NCBI RefSeq assembly: GCF_008120935.1 | Contig: NZ_RDBO01000077.1 | Location: forward strand, 1,231,123-1,267,442 | Reading direction: 5' to 3' | From: Streptomyces sp. sk2.1 | GTDB lineage: Bacteria; Actinomycetota; Actinomycetes; Streptomycetales; Streptomycetaceae | Length of the DNA stretch: 36,320 nucleotides | Shown: in pieces, positions 29,892 to 36,320 of the stretch | Layout: every line of letters begins with the position of its first letter | Position numbering within the stretch: the stretch's first letter is position 1 | The notes under the pieces: generated by a model | The model's input: the letters and a program-made list of their open reading frames with translations, nothing else | The model's database searches: none | Told to the model about the DNA's origin: nothing | Position numbers and translations under genes: made by a program

Positions 29892-31331
29892 GTGACCACC
29901 GAGGTGCGCCGTCTGCGCAACTACATCAACGGAGAGTTCCGGGACGCCGCTGACGGGCGGACCATCGATGTGGTCAACCCGGTGACGGAGGAGGTCTACG
30001 CGACTTCGCCGCTCTCCGGACAGGCCGATGTCGACGCCGCCATGGAGGCCGCCGCGGCCGCGTTCCCCGCCTGGCGCGACGTCACGCCCGCCGAGCGCCA
30101 GAAGGCCCTGCTGAAGATCGCGGACGCCTTCGAGGAGCGTGCCGAGGACCTCGTGGCCGCCGAGTCGGAGAACACGGGCAAGCCGGTCGGGCTCACCCGT
30201 GACGAAGAGGTCCCGCCGATGGTGGACCAGATCCGCTTCTTCGCGGGCGCGGCGCGGATGCTCGAAGGCCGCTCGGCCGGTGAGTACATGGAGGGCCTCA
30301 CCTCCATCATCCGGCGCGAGCCGGTCGGCGTCTGCGCGCAGGTCGCGCCGTGGAACTACCCGATGATGATGGCCGTCTGGAAGTTCGCCCCGGCGCTGGC
30401 CGCGGGCAACACCGTCGTCATCAAGCCGTCCGACACCACCCCGGCGTCGACCGTGCTGATCGCCGAGATCATCGGCCAGATCCTGCCCAAGGGCGTCTTC
30501 AACGTCATCTGCGGCGACCGTGACACCGGCCGCGCGATGGTCGAGCACCCGACCCCGGCGATGGCCTCCATCACCGGTTCGGTACGGGCCGGCATGCAGG
30601 TCGCCGAGTCCGCCGCCAAGGACGTCAAGCGGGTCCACCTGGAGCTCGGCGGCAAGGCCCCGGTCGTCGTGTTCGAGGACACCGACATCGCCAAGGCCGT
30701 CGAGGGCATCGCCGGCGCGGGCTACTTCAACGCCGGTCAGGACTGCACGGCCGCGACCCGCGTCCTGGTCCACGAGTCCATCCACGACGAGTTCGTCGCC
30801 GAGCTCGCCAAGGCCGCCGCCGACACCAAGACCGGCCTGCCGGACGACGAGGACGTGGCGTACGGCCCGCTCAACAACGCCAACCAGCTGAAGCAGGTCA
30901 GCGGCTTCATCGAGCGGCTCCCCGCCCACGCCAGGGTCGAGGCGGGCGGCCACCGGGTCGGCGACAAGGGCTACTTCTACGCCGCGACCGTCGTCTCCGG
31001 CCTCAAGCAGGACGACGAGATCATCCAGAACGAGGTCTTCGGCCCGGTCATCACCGTCCAGAAGTTCACGGACGAGGCCCAGGCCGTGGAGTACGCCAAC
31101 GGCGTCGAGTACGCCCTGGCCTCCTCGGTGTGGACCAAGGACCACGCCCGCGCCATGCGGATGTCCAAGAACCTCGACTTCGGCTGTGTGTGGATCAACA
31201 CCCACATCCCGCTCGTCGCCGAGATGCCGCACGGCGGGTTCAAGAAGTCCGGCTACGGCAAGGACCTCTCCGCGTACGGCTTCGAGGACTACACCCGCAT
31301 CAAGCACGTCATGACCTCGCTCGACGACTGA
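29892..31331 (+). CDS. Aldehyde dehydrogenase, gamma-aminobutyraldehyde type
   Basis: A 479-residue NAD(P)-dependent aldehyde dehydrogenase. Catalytic parts are all present: Asn155 in APWNYPMMM, Lys178 in VVIKPSDTTP, Glu251 in LELGGKAPVVV and the nucleophile Cys285 in NAGQDCTAATR. The sequence is closest to my memory of gamma-aminobutyraldehyde/betaine aldehyde dehydrogenases (PatD/PuuC-like), which convert 4-aminobutanal to GABA. GTG 29892 follows AGGAGGGG (29879-29886). The neighbouring aminotransferase, Lrp regulator and PotD-like protein all suggest putrescine breakdown. A strong terminator follows. Confidence 0.9.
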   Translation: MTTEVRRLRNYINGEFRDAADGRTIDVVNPVTEEVYATSPLSGQADVDAAMEAAAAAFPAWRDVTPAERQKALLKIADAFEERAEDLVAAESENTGKPVGLTRDEEVPPMVDQIRFFAGAARMLEGRSAGEYMEGLTSIIRREPVGVCAQVAPWNYPMMMAVWKFAPALAAGNTVVIKPSDTTPASTVLIAEIIGQILPKGVFNVICGDRDTGRAMVEHPTPAMASITGSVRAGMQVAESAAKDVKRVHLELGGKAPVVVFEDTDIAKAVEGIAGAGYFNAGQDCTAATRVLVHESIHDEFVAELAKAAADTKTGLPDDEDVAYGPLNNANQLKQVSGFIERLPAHARVEAGGHRVGDKGYFYAATVVSGLKQDDEIIQNEVFGPVITVQKFTDEAQAVEYANGVEYALASSVWTKDHARAMRMSKNLDFGCVWINTHIPLVAEMPHGGFKKSGYGKDLSAYGFEDYTRIKHVMTSLDD

Positions 31332-31348
31332 TTCCCGGTCAGTGGTAC

Positions 31349-31384
31349 GGCTGCGGCCCCGGGCACGAGCCCGGGGCCGCAGCC
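31349..31384 (+). terminator. Dehydrogenase terminator, 16-bp perfect stem
   Basis: GGCTGCGGCCCCGGGC (31349-31364) pairs perfectly with GCCCGGGGCCGCAGCC (31369-31384) around ACGA, 17 bp after the dehydrogenase stop. The binding-protein gene downstream therefore probably has its own promoter or relies on partial read-through. Confidence 0.75.
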
Positions 31385-31502
31385 CTGCCCGGGCATCGAC
31401 AGGGTGTGCGGGCCGGATGCGTGAAGCTGGACGGTTGGTCCATTGCCCCTCCGTCCGGCCGACCGGCATCCTGCGCGGGTGCGAGCAACCCCGAAGAACC
31501 CC

Positions 31503-32666
31503 ATGTCCCGCCGGTCCCTGCTGCGCGCCCTCGGGGCCACGGCGGCCGGTGCCGCGCTGGCCGGCTGCGGCGTGCCCGCCGCCTATGTGGAGCCCGGTGA
31601 CCGTGCCGGGCGCGACACCTCGGCGAGCGACCGCTCCCTGTACTTCGCGAACTGGCCCCTCTACATCGACACCGACGACGAGGACGCGTCGAAGCGGCCC
31701 ACCCTCGACGCGTTCGGCAGGCGCACCGGCATCTCCGTCACGTACACCGAGGAGATCAACGACAACGACGAGTTCTTCGGCAAGATCAGCCCGTCGCTGA
31801 TGAACCACCAGGAGACCGGCCGGGACCTCATCGTCGTCAGCGACTGGATGTCCGCCAGGTTCGTCCGGCTGGGCTGGGTGCAGGAGATGGACCGGGCGAA
31901 GCAGCCGAACGTCGCCGAGTACCTGGACCCGCAGCTCAGCTCGCCGGCCTTCGACAAGGGGCGGATGCACAGCGTCCCCTGGCAGTCCGGGATCACCGGC
32001 ATCGCGTACAACCGCAAGAAGCTCGGCCGCGAGATCAGGAGCGTGAGCGATCTGTGGGCGGACGACCTGCGCGGCAGGATGACGTTGCTGTCGGGGCTCG
32101 ACGAAGCCATCGGCCTCCTGATGCAGGGCAACGGCGTCGACACCACTCGTTGGAAGCGGGACGACTTCTACGAGGTGTGCGACCAGGTGGAGAAGCTGGT
32201 GAAGAAGAGGCACATCCGCGGCTTCACCGGCAATGACTACATCAAGGACCTGGCGACCGGGGACGTGCTCGCCTGCCAGGCGTACTCGGGCGATGTCATC
32301 CAGCTCCAGGCCGACAACCCGGAGATCGAGTTCGTGGTGCCCGAGGAGGGCGGCGAGCTCTGGGCGGAATCCCTCATGATCCCCAACCTCGCCCGCCACA
32401 AGCGCAACGCGGAGAAGCTCATCGACTACTACTACGAGCCGGAGGTGGCCGCGCAACTGGCGGCCTGGGTCAACTACGTCTGTCCCGTGCCGGCCGCCCG
32501 CGAGGTGCTGGCCTCCGTCAAGGACAAGGAGACCGCCGCGCTCGCCGAGGACCCGCTGATCTTCCCCGACGACGAGATGCGCCGCCGACTGGTGACCGGT
32601 CGCGACATCACGTCCGAGGAGCGCCCCGAGTTCGCGAAGAAGTGGAACTCCATCGTCGGCCTGTGA
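31503..32666 (+). CDS. Polyamine-type (PotD-like) substrate-binding lipoprotein
   Basis: The 387-residue protein starts MSRRSLLRALGATAAGAALAGC: a twin-arginine-like signal (R3-R4) with a lipobox, Cys22 being lipidated. The mature part is a periplasmic-binding-type fold like PotD/PotF: LYFANWPLYID, DLIVVSDWMSARFVRLGW, HSVPWQSGITGIAYN, LLSGLDEAIGLLM and AYSGDVIQLQADNPEIEFVVPEEGGELWAESLMIP. The permease and ATPase genes that should accompany it are not in the window. The start is uncertain: GTG 31479 in frame adds eight residues. The ligand (putrescine or spermidine) is inferred from family and context. Confidence 0.85.
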   Translation: MSRRSLLRALGATAAGAALAGCGVPAAYVEPGDRAGRDTSASDRSLYFANWPLYIDTDDEDASKRPTLDAFGRRTGISVTYTEEINDNDEFFGKISPSLMNHQETGRDLIVVSDWMSARFVRLGWVQEMDRAKQPNVAEYLDPQLSSPAFDKGRMHSVPWQSGITGIAYNRKKLGREIRSVSDLWADDLRGRMTLLSGLDEAIGLLMQGNGVDTTRWKRDDFYEVCDQVEKLVKKRHIRGFTGNDYIKDLATGDVLACQAYSGDVIQLQADNPEIEFVVPEEGGELWAESLMIPNLARHKRNAEKLIDYYYEPEVAAQLAAWVNYVCPVPAAREVLASVKDKETAALAEDPLIFPDDEMRRRLVTGRDITSEERPEFAKKWNSIVGL

Positions 32667-32743
32667 GCGGCGGCGGTCCGGGGGAGAGGCGGCACGGAAG
32701 GCGCGGCACGGGAGCGGGCCGGAGGAGAGGCGGTACGGGAGCG

Positions 32744-32775
32744 GCACGGCCGGGGGACGCGTCCGTCGGCCGTGC
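32744..32775 (+). terminator. Hairpin after the PotD-like gene
   Basis: GCACGGCCG (32744-32752) pairs perfectly with CGGCCGTGC (32767-32775) around a 14-nt loop, in the 166-bp gap before the second NUDIX gene. Confidence 0.5.
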
Positions 32776-32818
32776 CCTCGGCCCGCCGCGGAGCGGGAAG
32801 CCGCGGGGAGCACCCGGT

Positions 32819-32824
32819 TAGCAT
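32819..32824 (+). promoter_or_regulatory. Candidate -10 box (TAGCAT) of a leaderless NUDIX gene
   Basis: TAGCAT ends 8 nt before ATG 32833 and 11 nt before ATG 32836, with no Shine-Dalgarno, suggesting a leaderless or nearly leaderless transcript. Confidence 0.5.
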
Positions 32825-32832
32825 CGGCACCC

Positions 32833-33384
32833 ATGATGACGGAGAGCGGGCACAGGACGGAGCGCTGGACGTCCCGGGTGCTCCTGGTCGACGGGCACGA
32901 CCGGCTCCTGCTGCTCTGCGGACGCGATCCGCGCGGGCCGGGAGCGCGATGGTGGTTCACCGTCGGCGGGGGCGTCGAGGACGGTGAGGACCACATCCGG
33001 GCGGCGGTCCGCGAGATCCGGGAGGAGACGGGGCTGTCCCTCCCCGCCCACCGGCTGGGCCCGCTCCTGTGGACCCGGCGGACCGCCTTCACCGTCGACG
33101 GCCGGAGCTTCGACCAGCACGAGGAGTACCGCCTCGTCCGCGTCACGGACGACGAGGCGCACCGCGTGAGGATCGACCCGGTCGAGGCCCGCCACGGGTA
33201 CCGCTGGTGGTCGGCGCGGGAACTGGCCACCACGGAGCAGACCGTCCGGCCGAAGGACCTGGCCCGGCTCCTGACCGGTGCGCTCGCGGCGTCCCGGCCG
33301 GCCGACGGCCCCGTCCACCTGGGGGACTTCGACGAGGACAACGACTCCGACAGCCCCGCCGGCCGCCCTCGCGCAGGGGCGTGA
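32833..33384 (+). CDS. NUDIX hydrolase, second copy type
   Basis: A 183-residue NUDIX protein with a complete box at about residues 46-68 (ending REIREETGL). The first strand SRVLLVDGHDRLLLLCGRD and the RWWFTVGGG lead-in resemble the NUDIX protein at 8056, and both share a GPLLW-R segment after the box, so they belong to one subfamily. The C-terminal 30 residues are acidic then Pro/Arg-rich and non-conserved. ATG 32833 or 32836 are both possible. Substrate unknown; it has no obvious operon partner. Confidence 0.87.
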   Translation: MMTESGHRTERWTSRVLLVDGHDRLLLLCGRDPRGPGARWWFTVGGGVEDGEDHIRAAVREIREETGLSLPAHRLGPLLWTRRTAFTVDGRSFDQHEEYRLVRVTDDEAHRVRIDPVEARHGYRWWSARELATTEQTVRPKDLARLLTGALAASRPADGPVHLGDFDEDNDSDSPAGRPRAGA

Positions 33385-33438
33385 GGGCGCGGCGCGAGAA
33401 CCCCGGCAGGCGGTGCGAGGAGCCGGTGGGCCCGGGCG

Positions 33439-33444
33439 TACGCT
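33439..33444 (+). promoter_or_regulatory. -10 box (TACGCT) of a leaderless membrane-protein gene
   Basis: TACGCT ends 6 nt before ATG 33451, the usual leaderless spacing, and no ribosome-binding site is present. Confidence 0.55.
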
Positions 33445-33450
33445 GCGGAC

Positions 33451-33996
33451 ATGAGCGAGCGAAGAGCCCTGCTGAGACGCATACGCATGTGGTTGATCCT
33501 CTTCATCGTCTGTCTGGTGCTGAGCGGACTGACCGCCTTTCCGCTCGTCCATGAACTCCGTTGGGCCGAGGACCTGTTGAGGTCCTCGGCCTCTCCCGTT
33601 CCGGAGCAGTTCCCGGCACTGATGGAGTGGATCACCAAGGTCCGCACCGGCCTGGACCAGACCGACGCGAAGTACCCCTTCGTCCTGTACGGCACCGACT
33701 GGCTGGCCTTCGCGCACCTCGTCATCGCGGTCGCCTTCTACGGCCCCTACCGCGACCCGGTCCGCAACATCTGGGTCATCGAGTTCGGCATGATCGCCTG
33801 CGCCGGGATCATCCCGCTCGCGCTGATCTGCGGGCCCGTCCGGGGCATCCCCTTCTGGTGGTCCGTCATCGACATGTCGTTCGGGGTCTTCGGGGTGCTC
33901 CCGCTGCTCGTGGCGCGCCGCATGATCAAGCGGCTGGAGGCGCTGGAAGGGACACCGCGGCCGGAGCCCGCGCCGACGGCTGCCCCGGCGGGCTGA
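33451..33996 (+). CDS. Four-helix integral membrane protein, unknown function
   Basis: I do not recognise a named family. The 181 residues show four hydrophobic segments: about 12-33 (MWLILFIVCLVLSGLTAFPL), about 82-97 (WLAFAHLVIAVAFYG), about 106-128 (WVIEFGMIACAGIIPLALIC) and about 133-155 (PFWWSVIDMSFGVFGVLPLLV). Between the first two is a 45-residue hydrophilic loop; the N-terminus is basic and the tail Pro/Ala-rich. A perfect 12-bp hairpin (33564-33591) lies within the coding sequence, in the loop region. The stop is 1 bp from the stop of the opposing beta-lactamase-like gene, leaving no room for a terminator. Confidence 0.8.
   Translation: MSERRALLRRIRMWLILFIVCLVLSGLTAFPLVHELRWAEDLLRSSASPVPEQFPALMEWITKVRTGLDQTDAKYPFVLYGTDWLAFAHLVIAVAFYGPYRDPVRNIWVIEFGMIACAGIIPLALICGPVRGIPFWWSVIDMSFGVFGVLPLLVARRMIKRLEALEGTPRPEPAPTAAPAG
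33564..33591 (+). repeat. Perfect 12-bp hairpin inside a coding sequence
   Basis: GGCCGAGGACCT (33564-33575), loop GTTG, AGGTCCTCGGCC (33580-33591). It encodes AEDLLRSSA of the membrane protein and begins 113 nt from the start codon of an apparently leaderless mRNA. Confidence 0.85.
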
Positions 33997-33997
33997 G

Positions 33998-35191
33998 TCA
34001 CCCGGCCGACGGGGCGCCGAAGGCCGCCACCACTATGTTCGACGCCGTGGGGTTCATGCCGTCCCCCTTCGCGTCCGTCGCGTTGACGCTGTGGACGAGG
34101 AGCCGGGAGAGATCGCGGGTGGCCGCTACAACTGTGTTGTAGCCCCAGCGGCCACCCGTCTTGCCCCAGACCTCGCGTCCTCCCAGCCGCATCATCGAGA
34201 GACCGGCGCTGTACGCGGCGGGCCCGCCCGTGCCGTACTCGCGGACCGATGCGTCGGGCAGTGTGAACATCTCCTGGAGCAGCGGTCCGCGCACCACCTG
34301 CCCGCGGAACAGGGCCCGGGTGAAACGCTCCAGGTCGGCGGTGGTCGAGATCAGGTCGCCCGCCGCCCAGGCGTCCGTCGCCCCCCACACCGTCACGTCG
34401 CGCAGCTCGCCCGTGCCGAAGAGCTGGTAGCCGCGGTTGTGGGGCCCGCGGATCGTCGGGTCGGTGCCGGGGAAGCAGGTGTCCTTCAGCCGCAGCGGCT
34501 CCAGGATGCGGCGGGAGACCTGCGCGGGGTACGTGTCGCCCGTGAGCCGCTCGATCAGCAGGCCCGCCACGGTGTAGCCGATGTTGGCGTAGTGCTGCTG
34601 GGTGCCGGGCGCGAAGTACGGCTCCCGGGAGGTGGCTTCGCGCACGGTGCGGACCGGGTCGCGCAGGTCGAAGCGGTGCGCGTACGCGTCGTCCAGATCG
34701 CCGCCCGGGCCGACGGACGGGATGCCGCTCGTGTGGTTCAGCAGCTGGCGCACCGTGACGCCCTCGTACCCCGCCGGGATCAGATCGGGCAGATAGTGCC
34801 GGACCGGGCGGTCCAGGTCGACCCTGCCCTCCCCGGCGAGCTGGAGCACGACGGCCGCCGTGAAGACCTTGGTCACCGAACCGGCCCGGAAGCGGCCGTC
34901 CGGATCCGCCGGCCGTCCGGAGACCAGGTCGTGGACGCCGGCGCTGCCCCGCCAGACGCCTTCGGAGCCCGAGACCCGCACCAGGGCGGCCGTGGCGTCG
35001 TCCTTCGGGAGCCCCTGGATCGCGGCGCGCAGGGCCTCGGCGTCCGGGGCCTTTCGGGCAGGGTCCTTCTGCGCCGGACGGGCCGCGGCCGCCGGGGCAC
35101 CGGAAGCCGCCAGGGCCGGTGGGACGGAGCCCGCGGCGATGCCGAGGACCAGCGCGGCTGCGACGAGGGTGCGGGACGTGCGGGTGTTCAT
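33998..35191 (-). CDS. Secreted serine beta-lactamase/DD-peptidase-like protein
   Basis: The 397-residue protein has a Sec signal peptide (hydrophobic 8-21, likely cut after PPALA near residue 28) and a class C beta-lactamase/penicillin-binding fold. All three active-site elements are present: Ser105-x-x-Lys108 (SVTK), Tyr201-x-Asn203 (YAN) and Lys344-Thr-Gly (KTG). Streptomyces D-alanyl-D-alanine carboxypeptidase (R61 type) is the nearest described group, but R61 has HTG where this has KTG; esterases of family VIII are another possibility. ATG 35191 follows GGAGG at 9 nt. It lies 58 bp from the response regulator on the same strand, perhaps its target (inference). Confidence 0.88.
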   Translation of the reverse strand: MNTRTSRTLVAAALVLGIAAGSVPPALAASGAPAAAARPAQKDPARKAPDAEALRAAIQGLPKDDATAALVRVSGSEGVWRGSAGVHDLVSGRPADPDGRFRAGSVTKVFTAAVVLQLAGEGRVDLDRPVRHYLPDLIPAGYEGVTVRQLLNHTSGIPSVGPGGDLDDAYAHRFDLRDPVRTVREATSREPYFAPGTQQHYANIGYTVAGLLIERLTGDTYPAQVSRRILEPLRLKDTCFPGTDPTIRGPHNRGYQLFGTGELRDVTVWGATDAWAAGDLISTTADLERFTRALFRGQVVRGPLLQEMFTLPDASVREYGTGGPAAYSAGLSMMRLGGREVWGKTGGRWGYNTVVAATRDLSRLLVHSVNATDAKGDGMNPTASNIVVAAFGAPSAG

Positions 35192-35249
35192 GCCGGGTGC
35201 CTCCGGGAGTGGAATCCGTAACTGCCTACGGACTCCATCCTGTTGACCG

Positions 35250-35993
35250 TCACGTCCGGACGGATCCCCCGCCCGGGGGTTTGCCGGAGGGAGACCGGCT
35301 CCCCCGCGCGGGGGAGCCGACGGCGGGACCTCCCCCGGGCGAGGGAGCCACGAGACCGCACTCGTACGCGCAGATCACCGCCTGGATCCGGTCGCGCAGC
35401 CCCAGCTTGGACAGCACGTTGCCGACGTGGGTCTTCACCGTGTGCTCGCTGACGACCAGCGCCGCCGCGATCTCCGCGTTCGACAGCCCGCGGGCCAGGT
35501 GCAGCAGCGTCTCGCGCTCGCGGGCGGTCAGCACGTCCAGGCGCGCCGACGGCTCCACGGCCGCCGCGGGCGGACGCGAGGTGTAGTCGGCGACCAGCCG
35601 ACGGGCCACCGAGGGAGCCAGCAAGGAGTCCCCGGCCGTCACCACCCGCACCGCGTGCACCAGGTCGTCCCTGCGGACGTCCTTGAGCAGAAAGCCGCTC
35701 GCGCCCGCGTGCAGAGCCTCGTAGACGTACTCGTCGGAGTCGAACGTGGTGAGCATGACCGTCCGGCAGCCGGTCTCCGCGCTGATCGTGCGGCAGGCCC
35801 CGATCCCGTCCACGACCGGCATCCGGATGTCCAGCAGGGCGACGTCGGGCGCCAGTCGCCGCACCGCGTCCACCGCCCGCGCCCCGTCACCCACCTCCGC
35901 GACGACCTCGATGTCCGGCTGCGCGTCCAGAATCATCGCGAAGCCGCTGCGCACCAGCTCCTGGTCGTCGGCCACCACCACACGGATCGTCAA
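35250..35993 (-). CDS. NarL/LuxR-type response regulator
   Basis: The 247-residue regulator has an N-terminal receiver domain with the acidic pair D9/D10, phospho-acceptor Asp55 (VALLDIRMP), Thr82/Thr83 and Lys104 (FLLKDV), then a C-terminal LuxR-type helix-turn-helix (about 163-225: LTARERETLLHLARGLSNAEIAAALVVSEHTVKTHV). The start is TTG 35993, placed 7 nt after GGAGG and overlapping the stop of the histidine-kinase frame as TTGA, so the pair is coupled. The C-terminal Gly/Pro/Ser-rich tail contains a 22-bp DNA palindrome. The 5' 37 bp recur in inverted form at 36284-36320. Confidence 0.92.
   Translation of the reverse strand: MTIRVVVADDQELVRSGFAMILDAQPDIEVVAEVGDGARAVDAVRRLAPDVALLDIRMPVVDGIGACRTISAETGCRTVMLTTFDSDEYVYEALHAGASGFLLKDVRRDDLVHAVRVVTAGDSLLAPSVARRLVADYTSRPPAAAVEPSARLDVLTARERETLLHLARGLSNAEIAAALVVSEHTVKTHVGNVLSKLGLRDRIQAVICAYECGLVAPSPGGGPAVGSPARGSRSPSGKPPGGGSVRT
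35297..35318. repeat. 22-bp perfect palindrome in the response-regulator 3' end
   Basis: GGCTCCCCCGC followed directly by GCGGGGGAGCC, about 45 bp before the end of the gene. It may fold as a terminator stem overlapping the last codons, or simply reflect Gly/Pro/Ser repeat coding. Confidence 0.7.
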
Positions 35994-36320
35994 CTTCCCA
36001 CCTCCGTCGTCCGCTCGGTCTCCGTCTCCGCTTGCATCCCCGGCCCCGGCCCTGTCCTCGCCTCTGTCCCCGGGGGCCGTGCTCGCGGAATCGTCACCCG
36101 GACCCGGAACCCCCGCCCGTCCGGACCGGGGCCGGTACCGGCCGTGCCGCCGTGCGCGGCGGCACGCTCCCGGATGCCGACCAATCCCAGCCCCGAGCCG
36201 CCCCCGGGGACAGAGGCGAGGACAGGGCCGGGGCCGGGGATGCAAGCGGAGACGGAGACCGAGCGGACGACGGAGGTGGGAAGTTGACGATCCGTGTGGT
36301 GGTGGCCGACGACCAGGAGC
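35957..36320. repeat. Fold-back at window end: at least 121-bp perfect inverted repeat, 122-bp loop
   Basis: Bases 36200-36320 are the exact reverse complement of 35957-36077, with 36078-36199 between. Pairing ends at GCCCCCGGGG/CCCCGGGGGC on the inside and has not ended when the sequence stops, so the true arm may be longer. The right arm recreates on the plus strand the ribosome-binding site, TTG start (36284) and first 12 codons of the response regulator. The geometry closely copies the fold-back at 14409-14793. Confidence 0.95.
35990..36205 (-). pseudogene. Histidine kinase C-terminal fragment
   Basis: Reading from 36205 down, the frame gives GGGSGLGLVGIRERAAAHGG, the G2-box end of a NarL-type (HisKA_3/HATPase_c) histidine kinase, then FRVRVTIPRA and a variable tail ending TTEVGS. 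It is joined to the response regulator by a TTGA overlap, the usual two-component order. Upstream of the G2 box the kinase sequence is not there: bases 36200-36320 are instead the exact inverted copy of 35957-36077. So about 70 codons remain in the window. The rest is either lost, moved, or hidden by a mis-assembly. Confidence 0.7.

Noticed and set aside
29844..33725. 1293-codon open frame on the minus strand
   Set aside because: It is antisense to the dehydrogenase, binding-protein and NUDIX genes, all strongly recognisable on the plus strand.

Overview
The window is very GC-rich, compact actinobacterial chromosome. Gene content and order point to Streptomyces: the ribosome-maturation block rpsP-khpA-rimM-trmD-rplS, four adjacent type I signal peptidases (sipWXYZ arrangement), the sporulation sigma factor WhiG next to the rpsB-tsf-pyrH-frr-cdsA block, GTG and TTG starts, and several starts placed 6-9 nt after a TAnnnT box (leaderless mRNAs). 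Most of it is conserved housekeeping DNA. No prophage, CRISPR array, biosynthetic cluster or intact insertion sequence is visible.

Layout. 1-574 (-): partial SAM methyltransferase; 575-1156 non-coding. 1157-4590 (+): SprT-like zinc protein, then rpsP, khpA, rimM, trmD, rplS. 4636-8916 (+): sipW, sipX, sipY, sipZ, a NUDIX hydrolase and a DUF2469 protein. 9021-12300 (+): yraN-like nuclease, YifB/ComM-like AAA+ ATPase and dprA, overlapping by 1 and 4 bp. 12543-14063 (+): whiG and a TetR regulator. 14064-14793: remains of an M23 peptidase gene (-), broken by a perfect 129-bp inverted repeat. 15007-20787 (+): rpsB, tsf, pyrH, frr, cdsA, rlmN. 20835-24965 (+): TPP riboswitch and a ThiBPQ-type thiamine importer. 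25120-25575 (+): SRPBCC protein. 25642-27545 (-): two-gene ABC transporter. 27859-32666: aminotransferase and Lrp/AsnC regulator (-), diverging from an aminobutyraldehyde-type dehydrogenase and a PotD-like lipoprotein (+), together resembling polyamine/GABA catabolism. 32833-33996 (+): second NUDIX protein and a small membrane protein. 33998-36205 (-): serine beta-lactamase/DD-peptidase-like exoprotein, NarL-type response regulator and the last codons of its histidine kinase.

The most unusual signals are structural. Two perfect inverted repeats (14409-14537/14665-14793, and 35957-36077/36200-36320, the latter reaching the last base) have nearly the same geometry: arms of 129 and at least 121 bp and loops of 127 and 122 bp. 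Each cuts off the homology of a gene: the catalytic N-terminal half of the M23 peptidase, and almost all of the histidine kinase. They are either real fold-back duplications or assembly/gap-filling artefacts, and reads across the junctions would decide. Smaller repeats also stand out: five 18-bp units coding the N-terminus of DprA, four 24-bp units in the first fold-back loop, three exact-period 20-bp units at the thiP/thiQ junction that each carry a purine-rich stretch and an ATG, and a 32-bp duplication across the thiQ stop codon.

I did not find a convincing undescribed multi-gene system. The best leads are the fold-back structures, the triplicated thiP/thiQ translation-initiation region and the uncharacterised ABC transporter behind a palindromic operator candidate.
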